Source of the DNA: Afifella sp. IM 167 | GTDB lineage: Bacteria > Pseudomonadota > Alphaproteobacteria > Rhizobiales > Afifellaceae | Direction: 5' to 3' | NCBI RefSeq assembly: GCF_020144925.1 | Contig: NZ_NSLC01000002.1 | Location: 124,001-188,000, forward strand | DNA length: 64,000 nucleotides | Shown here: positions 56,917 through 64,000 of the stretch, piece by piece | Numbering within the stretch: position 1 is the first letter of the stretch | How the letters are laid out: each line of letters begins with the position of its first letter | Program-made: the position numbers and the translations under genes | Notes under the pieces: generated by a model | The model's input: the letters and a program-made list of their open reading frames with translations, nothing else | The model's database searches: none | What the model was told of the DNA's origin: nothing

Positions 56917-58059
56917 TCAGGCCGCGATACGGAACTGGCGGGCATAGCCGCGTGCCGCATCGCGCTTGGCCTCGAGCGCAAGGCGCCGCAGGAGCGCCAG
57001 AAGATCGTCGAGCTCGTGCGAAGGCCATGCGCCATAGCGCTCCAGGATGCCGTCGATGAGGCGTGTGGCGCGCCGATAATCGTGACCGGCGAGCTCTTCG
57101 GCCGGCAGATCCTGCATCGCCTCGAGCGCCGCTACGATGCCGGGCAGAACCGCGGCCGACAGGCCGGCCTGGCGCAGCAGGGCATGCAGCGCCGCGGAGC
57201 GCGGCGCGGCGAGAAGGGCACCCACGCGCCGGTGCGGCATGCCGGAGATTGCCGAAAGCGCTTCCTGGAAAAAGCCGAGCTGGCCGGCAACGAGCGAGCG
57301 CACCAGAAGGGTCGGCGTCAGCTCCTCGCGGTCGATCAGGCGCGAGACGAGCTGGGCGAGCGCAGCGGGCGTTGCCGTCTCGGCCATGGCGAGGGCGGAT
57401 TTTTCCAGCGCTTCATCGGCGGCGGCACGGGCGCGCTCGGGCGAAAGCCAGCCCTTTTCGGTGACGAAGGCGCAGAGGCTGTCGGCGAGCGCTTCCACGA
57501 GTGCCTGGCGCACGGAAGCGGGCAGGTCTTCGCGGGCCAGCAACATCTCGCGCAGCTCCGCCTCATGGCCGAAGCGGGCGACCATGCGATCGAGCGAGAA
57601 GCGCGCCACATGGGCTTTCTCGTTGCACAGGAGCTCGATCACGGCATCGACATCGCCGACCTCGGCAATGGCGGCCGCGAGCGAGCGCGAGACGGGACGG
57701 CGGCGGGCAATGGCGCATTGGACGCTCGTCTCGCGAGTCGCCACGAGATCGACCAGCTCGGCATCGAGGAAGAGCGGCGAGGCTTCGAGCACCGTCGCCG
57801 CGATCTCGACATGGTCGTTGGCGAGCGCCAGCATGACGTGGTGCGGTGCCTTGCGGCTCGCAGCGAGCTCGCTGGCGAGCGCCATGCGCACCGAAAAATG
57901 CGGGTCGTCGAGGAGGATCGTCATGGCCGCTTCCAGCCCGTCGCGCTCGTCCTCGCTGAGCGGCGAGGTGAGGAAGGCACGGGCCAGCGCGCTGGCCGCT
58001 TCCGCGCGGCGCTTCGAGGCGGCGCTACCGATCCAGTTGAGAAAGCGTTCGACGATCAT
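56917..58059 (-). CDS. DUF2336 family helical-repeat protein
   Basis: The 380-residue product is almost all alpha-helical, with HEAT-like repeats rich in Ala, Leu and Arg. Typical segments are LTSPLSEDERDGLEAAMTILLDDPHFSVRMALASELA and ASLILEASPLFLDAELVDLVATRETSVQCAIARRR-type repeats. DUF2336 proteins are common in alphaproteobacteria. Some are reported in the general stress and cell-envelope context, but no activity can be read here. There is no signal peptide or membrane segment. It has its own spacer upstream, shared with the divergent MaoC gene. Confidence 0.85.
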   Translation of the reverse strand: MIVERFLNWIGSAASKRRAEAASALARAFLTSPLSEDERDGLEAAMTILLDDPHFSVRMALASELAASRKAPHHVMLALANDHVEIAATVLEASPLFLDAELVDLVATRETSVQCAIARRRPVSRSLAAAIAEVGDVDAVIELLCNEKAHVARFSLDRMVARFGHEAELREMLLAREDLPASVRQALVEALADSLCAFVTEKGWLSPERARAAADEALEKSALAMAETATPAALAQLVSRLIDREELTPTLLVRSLVAGQLGFFQEALSAISGMPHRRVGALLAAPRSAALHALLRQAGLSAAVLPGIVAALEAMQDLPAEELAGHDYRRATRLIDGILERYGAWPSHELDDLLALLRRLALEAKRDAARGYARQFRIAA

Positions 58060-58113
58060 GTGGGCGAGTCTCCTGATGGAGATCGTGCACGGTGATGATT
58101 AATGATCGGTTCA

Positions 58114-58119
58114 CTATAA
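58114..58119. promoter_or_regulatory. CTATAA element in the divergent DUF2336-MaoC spacer
   Basis: CTATAA (58114-58119) lies within CACTATAA, which reads as a -10-like sequence on both strands (TATAGTG on the other). It is 55 bases before the MaoC gene and 55 before the DUF2336 gene. I could not pair it with a good -35 box at 17 bases on either strand. Confidence 0.3.
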
Positions 58120-58173
58120 GCGCACACCAAACGGCAATCATTCGGTTGCGTTCACGACCTGGGGAGAGAGGCG

Positions 58174-58632
58174 ATGGCCGGGCTTTATTTCGAGGATCTG
58201 GAGGTCGGGCGAAGCTTCGCCCATGAGATCCGCCGCACGGTGACGGAGATGGACAACATGCTCTTCTCCACCCTCACGATGAACCCGCAGCCGCTCCACA
58301 TCGACCGGCATTTCGCCGAACAGAGCGAATGGGGCCAGCCGCTGGTCAATTCGCTCTTCACGCTCGGCCTGATGATCGGCCTTTCGGTGCAGGAAACGAC
58401 GCTCGGCACCACGCTCGCCAATCTCGGCATGAGCGAGGTGAAATTCCCCCATCCGGTCTTTCAGGGCGACACGATCCATGTGGAGACGGAAGTGGTCGGC
58501 CGGCGCGAATCGCGCTCGCGCCCGGAGGCAGGAATCGTGGAGTTCGAACACCGGGCCTATAACCAGGAAGACAAGCTTGTCGCTTCCTGCCGGCGCCAGG
58601 CCTTCATGCGCCGCCGCCCGGCGGAGGCCTGA
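58174..58632 (+). CDS. MaoC-like (hotdog) acyl-CoA hydratase/dehydratase
   Basis: The 152-residue product is an R-hydratase-like hotdog protein: LYFEDLEVGRSFAHEI, a catalytic loop TMNPQPLHID (35-44), and VVGRRESRSRPEAGIVEFEHRAYNQ. In classical MaoC hydratases the loop is GD-x-NPLH with a catalytic Asp; here that position is Asn 37 and the His is H42. Similar Asn-bearing members act on branched C5 acids such as mesaconyl- or itaconyl-CoA. The gene is 2 bases before a CitE-type lyase gene, so a hydratase-lyase pair acting on a dicarboxylic acyl-CoA is likely, but the substrate is inferred. Confidence 0.85.
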   Translation: MAGLYFEDLEVGRSFAHEIRRTVTEMDNMLFSTLTMNPQPLHIDRHFAEQSEWGQPLVNSLFTLGLMIGLSVQETTLGTTLANLGMSEVKFPHPVFQGDTIHVETEVVGRRESRSRPEAGIVEFEHRAYNQEDKLVASCRRQAFMRRRPAEA

Positions 58633-58634
58633 GC

Positions 58635-59507
58635 ATGCGCTCTTATCTCTTCGTTCCCGGCGACAGCGAGCGCAAATTGCAGAAGTCGCTCGCATCGGGC
58701 GCCGACGCGCTGATTCTCGACCTTGAGGATTCTGTCTCGCCGGACCGCAAGGGCGCAGCGCGCAAGCTGGTGAGCGAATTCCTCCTGGCACATCGCGGCA
58801 AGACGGCACCGGCGCTCTTCGTGCGCATCAACGCATTCGACAGCGGGCTTTCGGAGAGCGACCTCGAGCATGTCATGACCGGCGCCCCCTCCGGCATAGT
58901 CCTGCCGAAGGCGGCCGGCGGGGCGGACGTGGCGCTTCTATCCTCGCGTATCGCCGTCGGCGAGGCGCTCCACGGAATTGAGGACGGCGCGACGAGAATC
59001 CTGCCGATCGCCTCGGAGACGGCGCGGGCCGTTTTCTCGCTCGGCACGTATGACGAGGCGGGGCCGCGTCTTGCCGGCCTTGCCTGGGGCGGGGAAGATC
59101 TTTCGGCCGATATCGGCTCGCTCTCCACCAAGGAGGCAAATGGCGGGTGGACCGAGCCATACCGCCTGGTACGCAATCTCTGCCTCTTCGGCGCTGCCTC
59201 GGCGGGGGTCGACGCCGTCGATACGGTCTATACCGACTTTTCGGGCGCTGACGGCCTGCTGGCCGAATGCGAGGCGGCCGCGCGCGACGGCTTTGCCGGC
59301 AAGCTCGCCATCCACCCGAACCAGGTCGAGCTGATCAACCGCGCCTTCACGCCGAGCGAGGCGGCGATCAGCGAGGCACAGGCCATCGTCGACGCCTTTC
59401 GTCAAGCGGGTGGCGCCGGGGTGGTCGGTCTTGGCGGCAAGATGATCGACCGCCCGCACCTGAAACTCGCCGAGCGGCTTTTGAAGCGCGCCGGCAGGAA
59501 CGACTAA
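58635..59507 (+). CDS. CitE-like acyl-CoA lyase (HpcH/HpaI-CitE superfamily)
   Basis: The 290-residue product has the CitE fold: RSYLFVPGDSERKLQKSLASGADALILDLEDSV, where ALILDLEDSV holds the metal-binding Asp and Glu. The Mg-binding region WGGEDLSADIG (about 155-165) and KLAIHPNQVELINRAFTPS near the end also match. Family members include citrate lyase beta, malyl-CoA and citramalyl-CoA lyases. There is no citrate lyase alpha or gamma gene here, so a free acyl-CoA substrate is more likely. Paired with the MaoC gene, candidates are citramalyl-CoA, malyl-CoA or methylmalyl-CoA cleavage. Its TAA overlaps the stop of the opposite-strand gene. Confidence 0.85.
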   Translation: MRSYLFVPGDSERKLQKSLASGADALILDLEDSVSPDRKGAARKLVSEFLLAHRGKTAPALFVRINAFDSGLSESDLEHVMTGAPSGIVLPKAAGGADVALLSSRIAVGEALHGIEDGATRILPIASETARAVFSLGTYDEAGPRLAGLAWGGEDLSADIGSLSTKEANGGWTEPYRLVRNLCLFGAASAGVDAVDTVYTDFSGADGLLAECEAAARDGFAGKLAIHPNQVELINRAFTPSEAAISEAQAIVDAFRQAGGAGVVGLGGKMIDRPHLKLAERLLKRAGRND

Positions 59508-60106
59508 AGCTCCGGTCGCACCATCTCGAAGAGCCCGGTGACGACCGCATAGTCCCGGTAGCCGCACCGTGCGATCGGCCGCGCCGCGGCGAGGTCGAAA
59601 CGCCCGTCACGGATGAAGGCGTCGTCGACATAGATCGAGACGACCTCTCCGAAGACGACGATGTTACCCGACCATTGGCCGTCGAGGCCTGCGATGCGGT
59701 CGGTCTTCAGCAGTCTGCATTCCAGCGCCGTTGGCGCCGCTGCAACCCGCGGTGGCTTCACGACGCGGCTCTCCGCCATTGCCAGCCCGGCCTTTTCCGC
59801 CTCGCTGACGCCGTGCGGGTAGGGGGCGGAGGAATGGTTCATCGCCTCGCGCAGATCCCAGGTGGCGAGGCTGCAGACGAATTCGCCCGTCGCCTCGATG
59901 TTCGCCGCGCTGTCCTTCTCCCCGTAGGAGGAGAACATCACGATATGCGGGTGGTCGGAGATGGCGTTGAAGAAGGAATAGGGCGCGAGATTGAGCCTTC
60001 CGTCCTTGTCGAGGCTCGATATCCAGCCGATCGGGCGCGGCGCGACAATCGCCTTGAACGGGTCGTGCGGCAGGCCGTGGTCTTTATCGGCGGGCGTATA
60101 GTGCAT
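59504..60106 (-). CDS. flavin reductase family protein (DIM6/NTAB)
   Basis: The 200-residue product is an FMN-binding split-barrel flavin reductase: FKAIVAPRPIGWISSLDKDGRLNLAPYSFFNAISDHPHIVMFSS, with the APRPIGW and PYS/TFFNAIS motifs of the family. These enzymes give reduced FMN to partner monooxygenases. It lies 8 bases after the nitroreductase gene in the same direction, suggesting one operon. Its TAG shares bases with the TAA of the convergent CitE-like gene (59504-59507). Confidence 0.88.
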   Translation of the reverse strand: MHYTPADKDHGLPHDPFKAIVAPRPIGWISSLDKDGRLNLAPYSFFNAISDHPHIVMFSSYGEKDSAANIEATGEFVCSLATWDLREAMNHSSAPYPHGVSEAEKAGLAMAESRVVKPPRVAAAPTALECRLLKTDRIAGLDGQWSGNIVVFGEVVSIYVDDAFIRDGRFDLAAARPIARCGYRDYAVVTGLFEMVRPEL

Positions 60107-60114
60107 GTCGGCTC

Positions 60115-60684
60115 CTACCTGGAGAAGAAGGTGGTGAGGGCGGAAAGATCGGGCCGGTCGCGCTCCGGCGTCGGCAGCTTCGGCGTGCCGATATGGACAA
60201 AGCCCGCCATGCGCTCCTCCGCTCCGAGGCCGAGCTCGGCGCGCGCGGCTGCGTCATAGGCGAACCATTGCGTGAGCCACTGCGCCCCGAAACCGTACGC
60301 GGCGGCGGCATGAAGAAGGTTCATGCACACGGCGCCGGCGGAAAGCTCCTGCTCCCAGATCGGGATTTTGGGATGCTCGGACGCTCTTGAGACCACGCCG
60401 ACGACCAGCGGCGCCTCAGCAAAGGCGGCGGCCTTCGCCGCCTTGCGCTCGGCTTCTGCAGCGTCGGGGTCGCTCCGGCCGATCGCGGCGAGCGCCTCCG
60501 CCAGGATTTCGCGCTCCTGCTTGCCGTAGACGATGAAGCGCCACGGCGCGAGCTTGCCGTGGTCCGGCACGCGGGCGGCGATCTCCAGCATGGCAAAGAG
60601 CGCCTGGGCGTCCGGTCCGGGCGCGCCGAGCTGGACATTGGGGGTGCTTCGTCGTGTCTTCAGGTGGGAGAGAAGGTCGTGCAT
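60115..60684 (-). CDS. nitroreductase family protein
   Basis: The 189-residue product is a YdjA-like NADPH:FMN oxidoreductase: SHLKTRRSTPNVQLGAPGPDAQAL, then VPDHGKLAPWRFIVYGKQERE with the FMN-binding RxS and DHGKLxPWRF motifs, SAGAVCMNLLHAAAAYGFGAQWLT, and MAGFVHIGTP. Possible substrates include nitro compounds or quinones. It is the first gene of a pair with the flavin reductase downstream. Confidence 0.9.
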   Translation of the reverse strand: MHDLLSHLKTRRSTPNVQLGAPGPDAQALFAMLEIAARVPDHGKLAPWRFIVYGKQEREILAEALAAIGRSDPDAAEAERKAAKAAAFAEAPLVVGVVSRASEHPKIPIWEQELSAGAVCMNLLHAAAAYGFGAQWLTQWFAYDAAARAELGLGAEERMAGFVHIGTPKLPTPERDRPDLSALTTFFSR

Positions 60685-60761
60685 GGCCTGTCCGTACTGG
60701 CGGGGCTATTGTGCCGATCTTGAAATCGCCACGCTCGGCGGCTTACCACGTGATGACATCG

Positions 60762-61907
60762 ATGAAACAGCGGTCTGTGATGATCCGCTTCGCCTGGCCA
60801 TTCCTTTCGACCCTGCGCGTCCCCGCGATCCTGCTGGCCGGGCTGCTTGCCGCCGGCACCGCGCTGGCGCAGCAGCCGCCGTCCGGCCCCGAAATCGGCT
60901 TTCAGCCTGGAGGTCCGGGCCGGCCGGCCATGCCGGCGATGCCGGGAGGCCCTGGCGGCCCGCCGCCGCTGTTCGGCGCCTCTCCCTCGCCCGATGAGAG
61001 TGAAACGCCCCACAAACTCGACCTGCTGGGCCCCGAAAGCGACTTTCAGCTGCCCGGACCGGAGGAGACGATCGTCATCCCCGGCGGGACCAATGGCGAG
61101 GGCCAGCCGGTGATCGGCGGCACCCAGCTCACGCTGCATGCCAAGCTCACCGAGGACGGCGTACCGCTGGCGAAGGGGGTGACCTGGCGGATTTTCGATA
61201 CCACGCCCGGCGCCGATGGCGCCCTGCCGCTCATCCAGAGCGTCGAGGGCGGCTCGGGCGCGCTCACTCTCCCGGCCGGCAGCTATCTCGTCCATGCCGC
61301 TTTCGGTCGTGCCGGGGCGACCCAACGCATCGAACTCGACGAAGCGCCGCTTGACGAGACGGTGGTGCTGGAAGCGGGCGGGATTCGTCTTTCGGCCGTC
61401 GTCGGCGACGACTTCCCTCTCGCCGCCGACAAGGTGACCTACGAGATTTACCGGCTGGTCGAGGACGGAGAGCGCGAGCTCATCACCCCCAACGCTCCCG
61501 CCGGGCGCATCGTGCGCCTGCATGCCGGCACCTACAATATCGTCAGCCGCTACGGCGGGCTCAACGCCGTCGTTCGTGCCGACATCGAGGTGAAGCCCGG
61601 CGAGCTAACGCAGGCCATCATCCATCACAAGGGCGCGGAGGTGACGCTGAAGCTCGTCGAGCAGGAAGGCGGCGAGGCGCTTGCCAATACGCGCTGGTCG
61701 GTGCTGACGCAGGGCGGCGACACGATCCACGAATCGGTCGGCGCGTTCCCGCACATCATCCTGACGGAAGGCGGCTACACCGCGGTCGCGCGCCATGGCG
61801 GAATTACCTATGCGCGCGATTTCGACGTGCGCTCCGGTGCCAACGGCGACGTGGAGGTTCGCCTCAGCGATGTCGTGCAGCCGGAAGGCGAGCGCCAGGC
61901 CCAGTAA
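60762..61907 (+). CDS. secreted protein with three tandem beta-sandwich-like repeats
   Basis: The 381-residue product has a signal peptide (about 1-36, likely cut after ALA in GTALAQQ). A Pro/Gly-rich stretch (41-78) follows, then three repeats at about 122-196, 208-287 and 293-368. Each repeat has a strand, a W/Y-x-(I/V/L) strand (TWRIFD, TYEIYR, RWSVLT) and a Gly-Tyr hinge (AGSYLVHAAFG, AGTYNIVSRYG, GGYTAVARHG). This is an internal triplication of a carboxypeptidase-regulatory or Ig-like fold. No known enzyme motif is seen. Starts at ATG 60753 and 60780 are also possible. It is divergent from the nitroreductase gene and convergent with thrS. Confidence 0.75.
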   Translation: MKQRSVMIRFAWPFLSTLRVPAILLAGLLAAGTALAQQPPSGPEIGFQPGGPGRPAMPAMPGGPGGPPPLFGASPSPDESETPHKLDLLGPESDFQLPGPEETIVIPGGTNGEGQPVIGGTQLTLHAKLTEDGVPLAKGVTWRIFDTTPGADGALPLIQSVEGGSGALTLPAGSYLVHAAFGRAGATQRIELDEAPLDETVVLEAGGIRLSAVVGDDFPLAADKVTYEIYRLVEDGERELITPNAPAGRIVRLHAGTYNIVSRYGGLNAVVRADIEVKPGELTQAIIHHKGAEVTLKLVEQEGGEALANTRWSVLTQGGDTIHESVGAFPHIILTEGGYTAVARHGGITYARDFDVRSGANGDVEVRLSDVVQPEGERQAQ

Positions 61908-61941
61908 GGGCCCGGCGCTCGTTTCGCGCGCTCCGGAAAGG

Positions 61942-63936
61942 TCAGGCGGCAGCGGCCGCCTTCGCTTCGCGGGCCGGCCGCAGATCGGGCGGCGTCGCCT
62001 CCGCGACAAGCGTTGCGATCGCCTGGTCGAGCGGCATCGTCGCCTGGTCCTTCTGGCCGAGGCGCCGCACCGAAACGGTGCCTTCTTCCGCCTCGCGGCG
62101 GCCGACGACCAGCATAGCCGGCACCTTGCCGACGGAATGCTCGCGGACCTTGTAGTTGATCTTCTCGTTCCGGAGATCGGCGACGGTGCGCAGCCCGGCG
62201 GCCCTGAGCTTCGCCGCGACCTCCTCGGCATAGCCGTCGGCCTCCGAGACGATCGTCGCGACGACGGTCTGCACCGGAGCGAGCCAGAGCGGCAGGCGTC
62301 CGGCATAATGCTCCAGGATGATGCCGATGAACCGCTCGAAGGTACCGAAGACGGCGCGGTGCAGCATGACCGGCCGGTGCCGCTCGCCGTCTTCTCCCAC
62401 ATAGGAGGCGTCGAGCCGCTCCGGCAGAACGTAATCGAGCTGATAGGTGCCGCACTGCCAGGTCCGGCCGATCGCGTCGGTCAGATGGAACTCCAGCTTC
62501 GGCCCGTAGAAGGCGCCTTCGCCGGGCGCGAACTCAAAATCGATGCCTGAGGCCCTGAGGGCATCGGCAAGCGACTTCTCGGCACGATCCCAGGTCGCGT
62601 CGTCGCCGGCGCGCACGTCGGGACGTGTGGCCAGCCGGTAGCGGATGTCGGTGAGGCCCATATCGGTGTAGACGCGAGAGAAGAGCTTCAGGAAGCGCTC
62701 CGTCTCGCCCACCACCTGCTCGTCGGTGCAGAAGATGTGCGCGTCGTCCTGAGTCATCTGCCGCACGCGCATCAGCCCGTGCAGGGCGCCATGCGCCTCG
62801 TTGCGGTGGCAGCAGCCGAATTCGGCCATGCGGATCGGCAGGTCGCGGTAGGACTTGATGCCCTGGCGGAAGATCTGCACATGCGCCGGGCAGTTCATCG
62901 GCTTCAGCGCCATCCAGGTGTCGACCTCGTCGGCGAGAACAGGCCCGCCTTCTTCGGTGGCCGGGATCTGGTCGGGCACGACGAACATGTTCTCGCGGAA
63001 TTTCGACCAGTGACCGGATTTTTCCCAGAAGGAAGAATCGAGGAGCTGCGGGGTTTTCACCTCCACATAGCCGTCCTCGTCGAGGCGCCGGCGGATGTAG
63101 TCTTCCAGCACGCGCCAGACCGCATAGCCCTTCGGATGCCAGAAGACGGAGCCCTGCGCCTCCTCCTGCAGGTGAAAGAGGTTCATCTCGCGGCCGAGCC
63201 GGCGATGATCGCGCTTTTCGGCCTCCTCCAGCATGGTGAGGTAGGCGTCGAGCTCCTTGCGGCTGGCGAAGGCCGTCCCGTAGATGCGCTGCAGCTGCTG
63301 GCGCGAGGAATCGCCTCGCCAGTAGGCGCCGGCGAGCTTGGTCAGCTTGAAAGCCTCGCCCACCTGGCCCGTGGCCGGCATGTGCGGGCCGCGGCAAAGG
63401 TCGAACCACTCGCCCTGGCGGTAGATCTTGACGTCCTCGCCCTCAGGAATCGCATCGACGAGCTCGACCTTGAACTCCTCGCCCATCTCGCCGAAGACGC
63501 GCTTGGTATCGTCGCGAGACCAGACCTCCTTGGTGAAGGGGCTGTTGCGGGCGACGATCTCGCGCATCTTTTCCTCGATGGCAGCGAAATCCTCCGTCGA
63601 GAAGGCCTCCTCGCGGTAGAAGTCGTAGTAGAAGCCGTCCTCGATCACCGGGCCGATGGTGACCTGGGTGCCGGGAAAGAGGGTCTGCACCGCTTCGGCC
63701 AGGACATGCGCGCAGTCGTGGCGGATCAGTTCCAGCGCCGCCGGATCCTCGCGCGTGACGATCCTGACGACCGCGCCGTCGGGCAGCGGATCTGCGAGGT
63801 CGCAGAGCCGGCCGTCGATCTCGGTGGCGACGGCCTTCTTGGCGAGCGATTTGGAGATGGCGGAAGCAAGGTCTGCTCCGCTCGATCCGTCCGGCAGGTC
63901 GCGTTCCTGCCCGTCGGGAAGTTTGATCCGGCTCAT
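61942..63936 (-). CDS. thrS: threonyl-tRNA synthetase
   Basis: ThrS charges tRNA-Thr. The 664-residue product has all domains in order: a TGS domain (about 1-62), the editing domain with HxxxH (H73, H77) and C181/H185 in LCRGPH, a class II core from about 245, and a C-terminal anticodon-binding domain. Zinc ligands C349 (MNCPAHVQ) and H400 (DDAH) are visible, with [17 protein letters not shown] for motif 3. The ATG (CAT 63934-63936) is chosen because homologues start with a short leader before the TGS; an in-frame ATG at 63969 would add 11 residues. The 64 bases upstream hold no further gene. Confidence 0.97.
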   Translation of the reverse strand: MSRIKLPDGQERDLPDGSSGADLASAISKSLAKKAVATEIDGRLCDLADPLPDGAVVRIVTREDPAALELIRHDCAHVLAEAVQTLFPGTQVTIGPVIEDGFYYDFYREEAFSTEDFAAIEEKMREIVARNSPFTKEVWSRDDTKRVFGEMGEEFKVELVDAIPEGEDVKIYRQGEWFDLCRGPHMPATGQVGEAFKLTKLAGAYWRGDSSRQQLQRIYGTAFASRKELDAYLTMLEEAEKRDHRRLGREMNLFHLQEEAQGSVFWHPKGYAVWRVLEDYIRRRLDEDGYVEVKTPQLLDSSFWEKSGHWSKFRENMFVVPDQIPATEEGGPVLADEVDTWMALKPMNCPAHVQIFRQGIKSYRDLPIRMAEFGCCHRNEAHGALHGLMRVRQMTQDDAHIFCTDEQVVGETERFLKLFSRVYTDMGLTDIRYRLATRPDVRAGDDATWDRAEKSLADALRASGIDFEFAPGEGAFYGPKLEFHLTDAIGRTWQCGTYQLDYVLPERLDASYVGEDGERHRPVMLHRAVFGTFERFIGIILEHYAGRLPLWLAPVQTVVATIVSEADGYAEEVAAKLRAAGLRTVADLRNEKINYKVREHSVGKVPAMLVVGRREAEEGTVSVRRLGQKDQATMPLDQAIATLVAEATPPDLRPAREAKAAAAA

Positions 63937-64000
63937 GATCTCAGCGTTCGGGCCACGGGCCCGCTCCATCGGTATTCAGTCGCAAAAGCGGTCGGTGATG

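Overview
The window is about 64 kb of GC-rich, gene-dense chromosome from an alphaproteobacterium, most likely of the order Hyphomicrobiales (Rhizobiales). The evidence is the gene order (nuo operon - birA - rnj - mce - DUF1467 - proS - lolCD - dnaE, then rpsB-tsf-pyrH-frr-uppS-cdsA-dxr-rseP-bamA-lpxD-fabZ-lpxA-lpxI-lpxB-gltA-gltX-comEC), the short ProS without an editing insertion, a BirA without a DNA-binding domain, RNase J, and LpxI in place of LpxH. I see no insertion sequence, prophage, CRISPR array or broken gene. This is core chromosome with a few accessory genes.

Layout. 1-15848: the respiratory complex I operon from the end of nuoC to nuoN. It is interrupted by four non-subunit genes: a multi-pass membrane protein (2727), a membrane-anchored helix-hairpin-helix-like protein (4703), a small two-helix protein (8612) and a GFA-family zinc protein (8833). 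15852-19029: biotin ligase, RNase J, methylmalonyl-CoA epimerase and a DUF1467 membrane protein. 19030-19401: a long spacer with a candidate minus-strand small RNA. 19402-22787: proS and a Lol-type lipoprotein exporter. 22788-26015: a 32-codon membrane peptide gene, a BNR-repeat protein divergent from a MarR regulator, and a secreted phytase-esterase-like protein. 26163-29618: dnaE. 29873-37586: translation factors, UMP kinase and isoprenoid, phospholipid and protease genes. 37747-44518: bamA and the lipid A cluster. 44577-47478: citrate synthase and glutamyl-tRNA synthetase on the minus strand. 47590-49773: comEC. 49858-49933: tRNA-Thr(TGT). 50052-55616: two GH13 glucosidase-family enzymes and a CHASE4-GGDEF-EAL protein. 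55708-63936: cutA, nadK, a DUF2336 protein, a MaoC/CitE pair, a nitroreductase/flavin reductase pair, a secreted three-repeat protein and thrS.

How the genes work together. The first third builds the proton-pumping NADH:quinone oxidoreductase. BirA activates biotin carboxylases and Mce handles the methylmalonyl-CoA that propionyl-CoA carboxylase makes, so the two sit naturally together. The 30-45 kb block is an envelope and translation supercluster: undecaprenyl diphosphate, CDP-diacylglycerol, DXP-pathway isoprenoids, the outer-membrane assembly protein BamA and almost the whole early lipid A route (LpxD, FabZ, LpxA, LpxI, LpxB).

The most unusual signal is one C-terminal domain of about 60 residues. 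It carries a DDLKxIxGVG-type helix-hairpin-helix start and a conserved R(I/V)ER-x2-W-x2-QA end. It appears in three unrelated contexts here: on a long disordered tail of NuoE, on a membrane-anchored protein encoded inside the nuo operon, and on the tail of ribosomal protein S2. A shared docking module linking complex I, membrane and ribosome is an inference, but the repeated domain itself is plain in the sequence.
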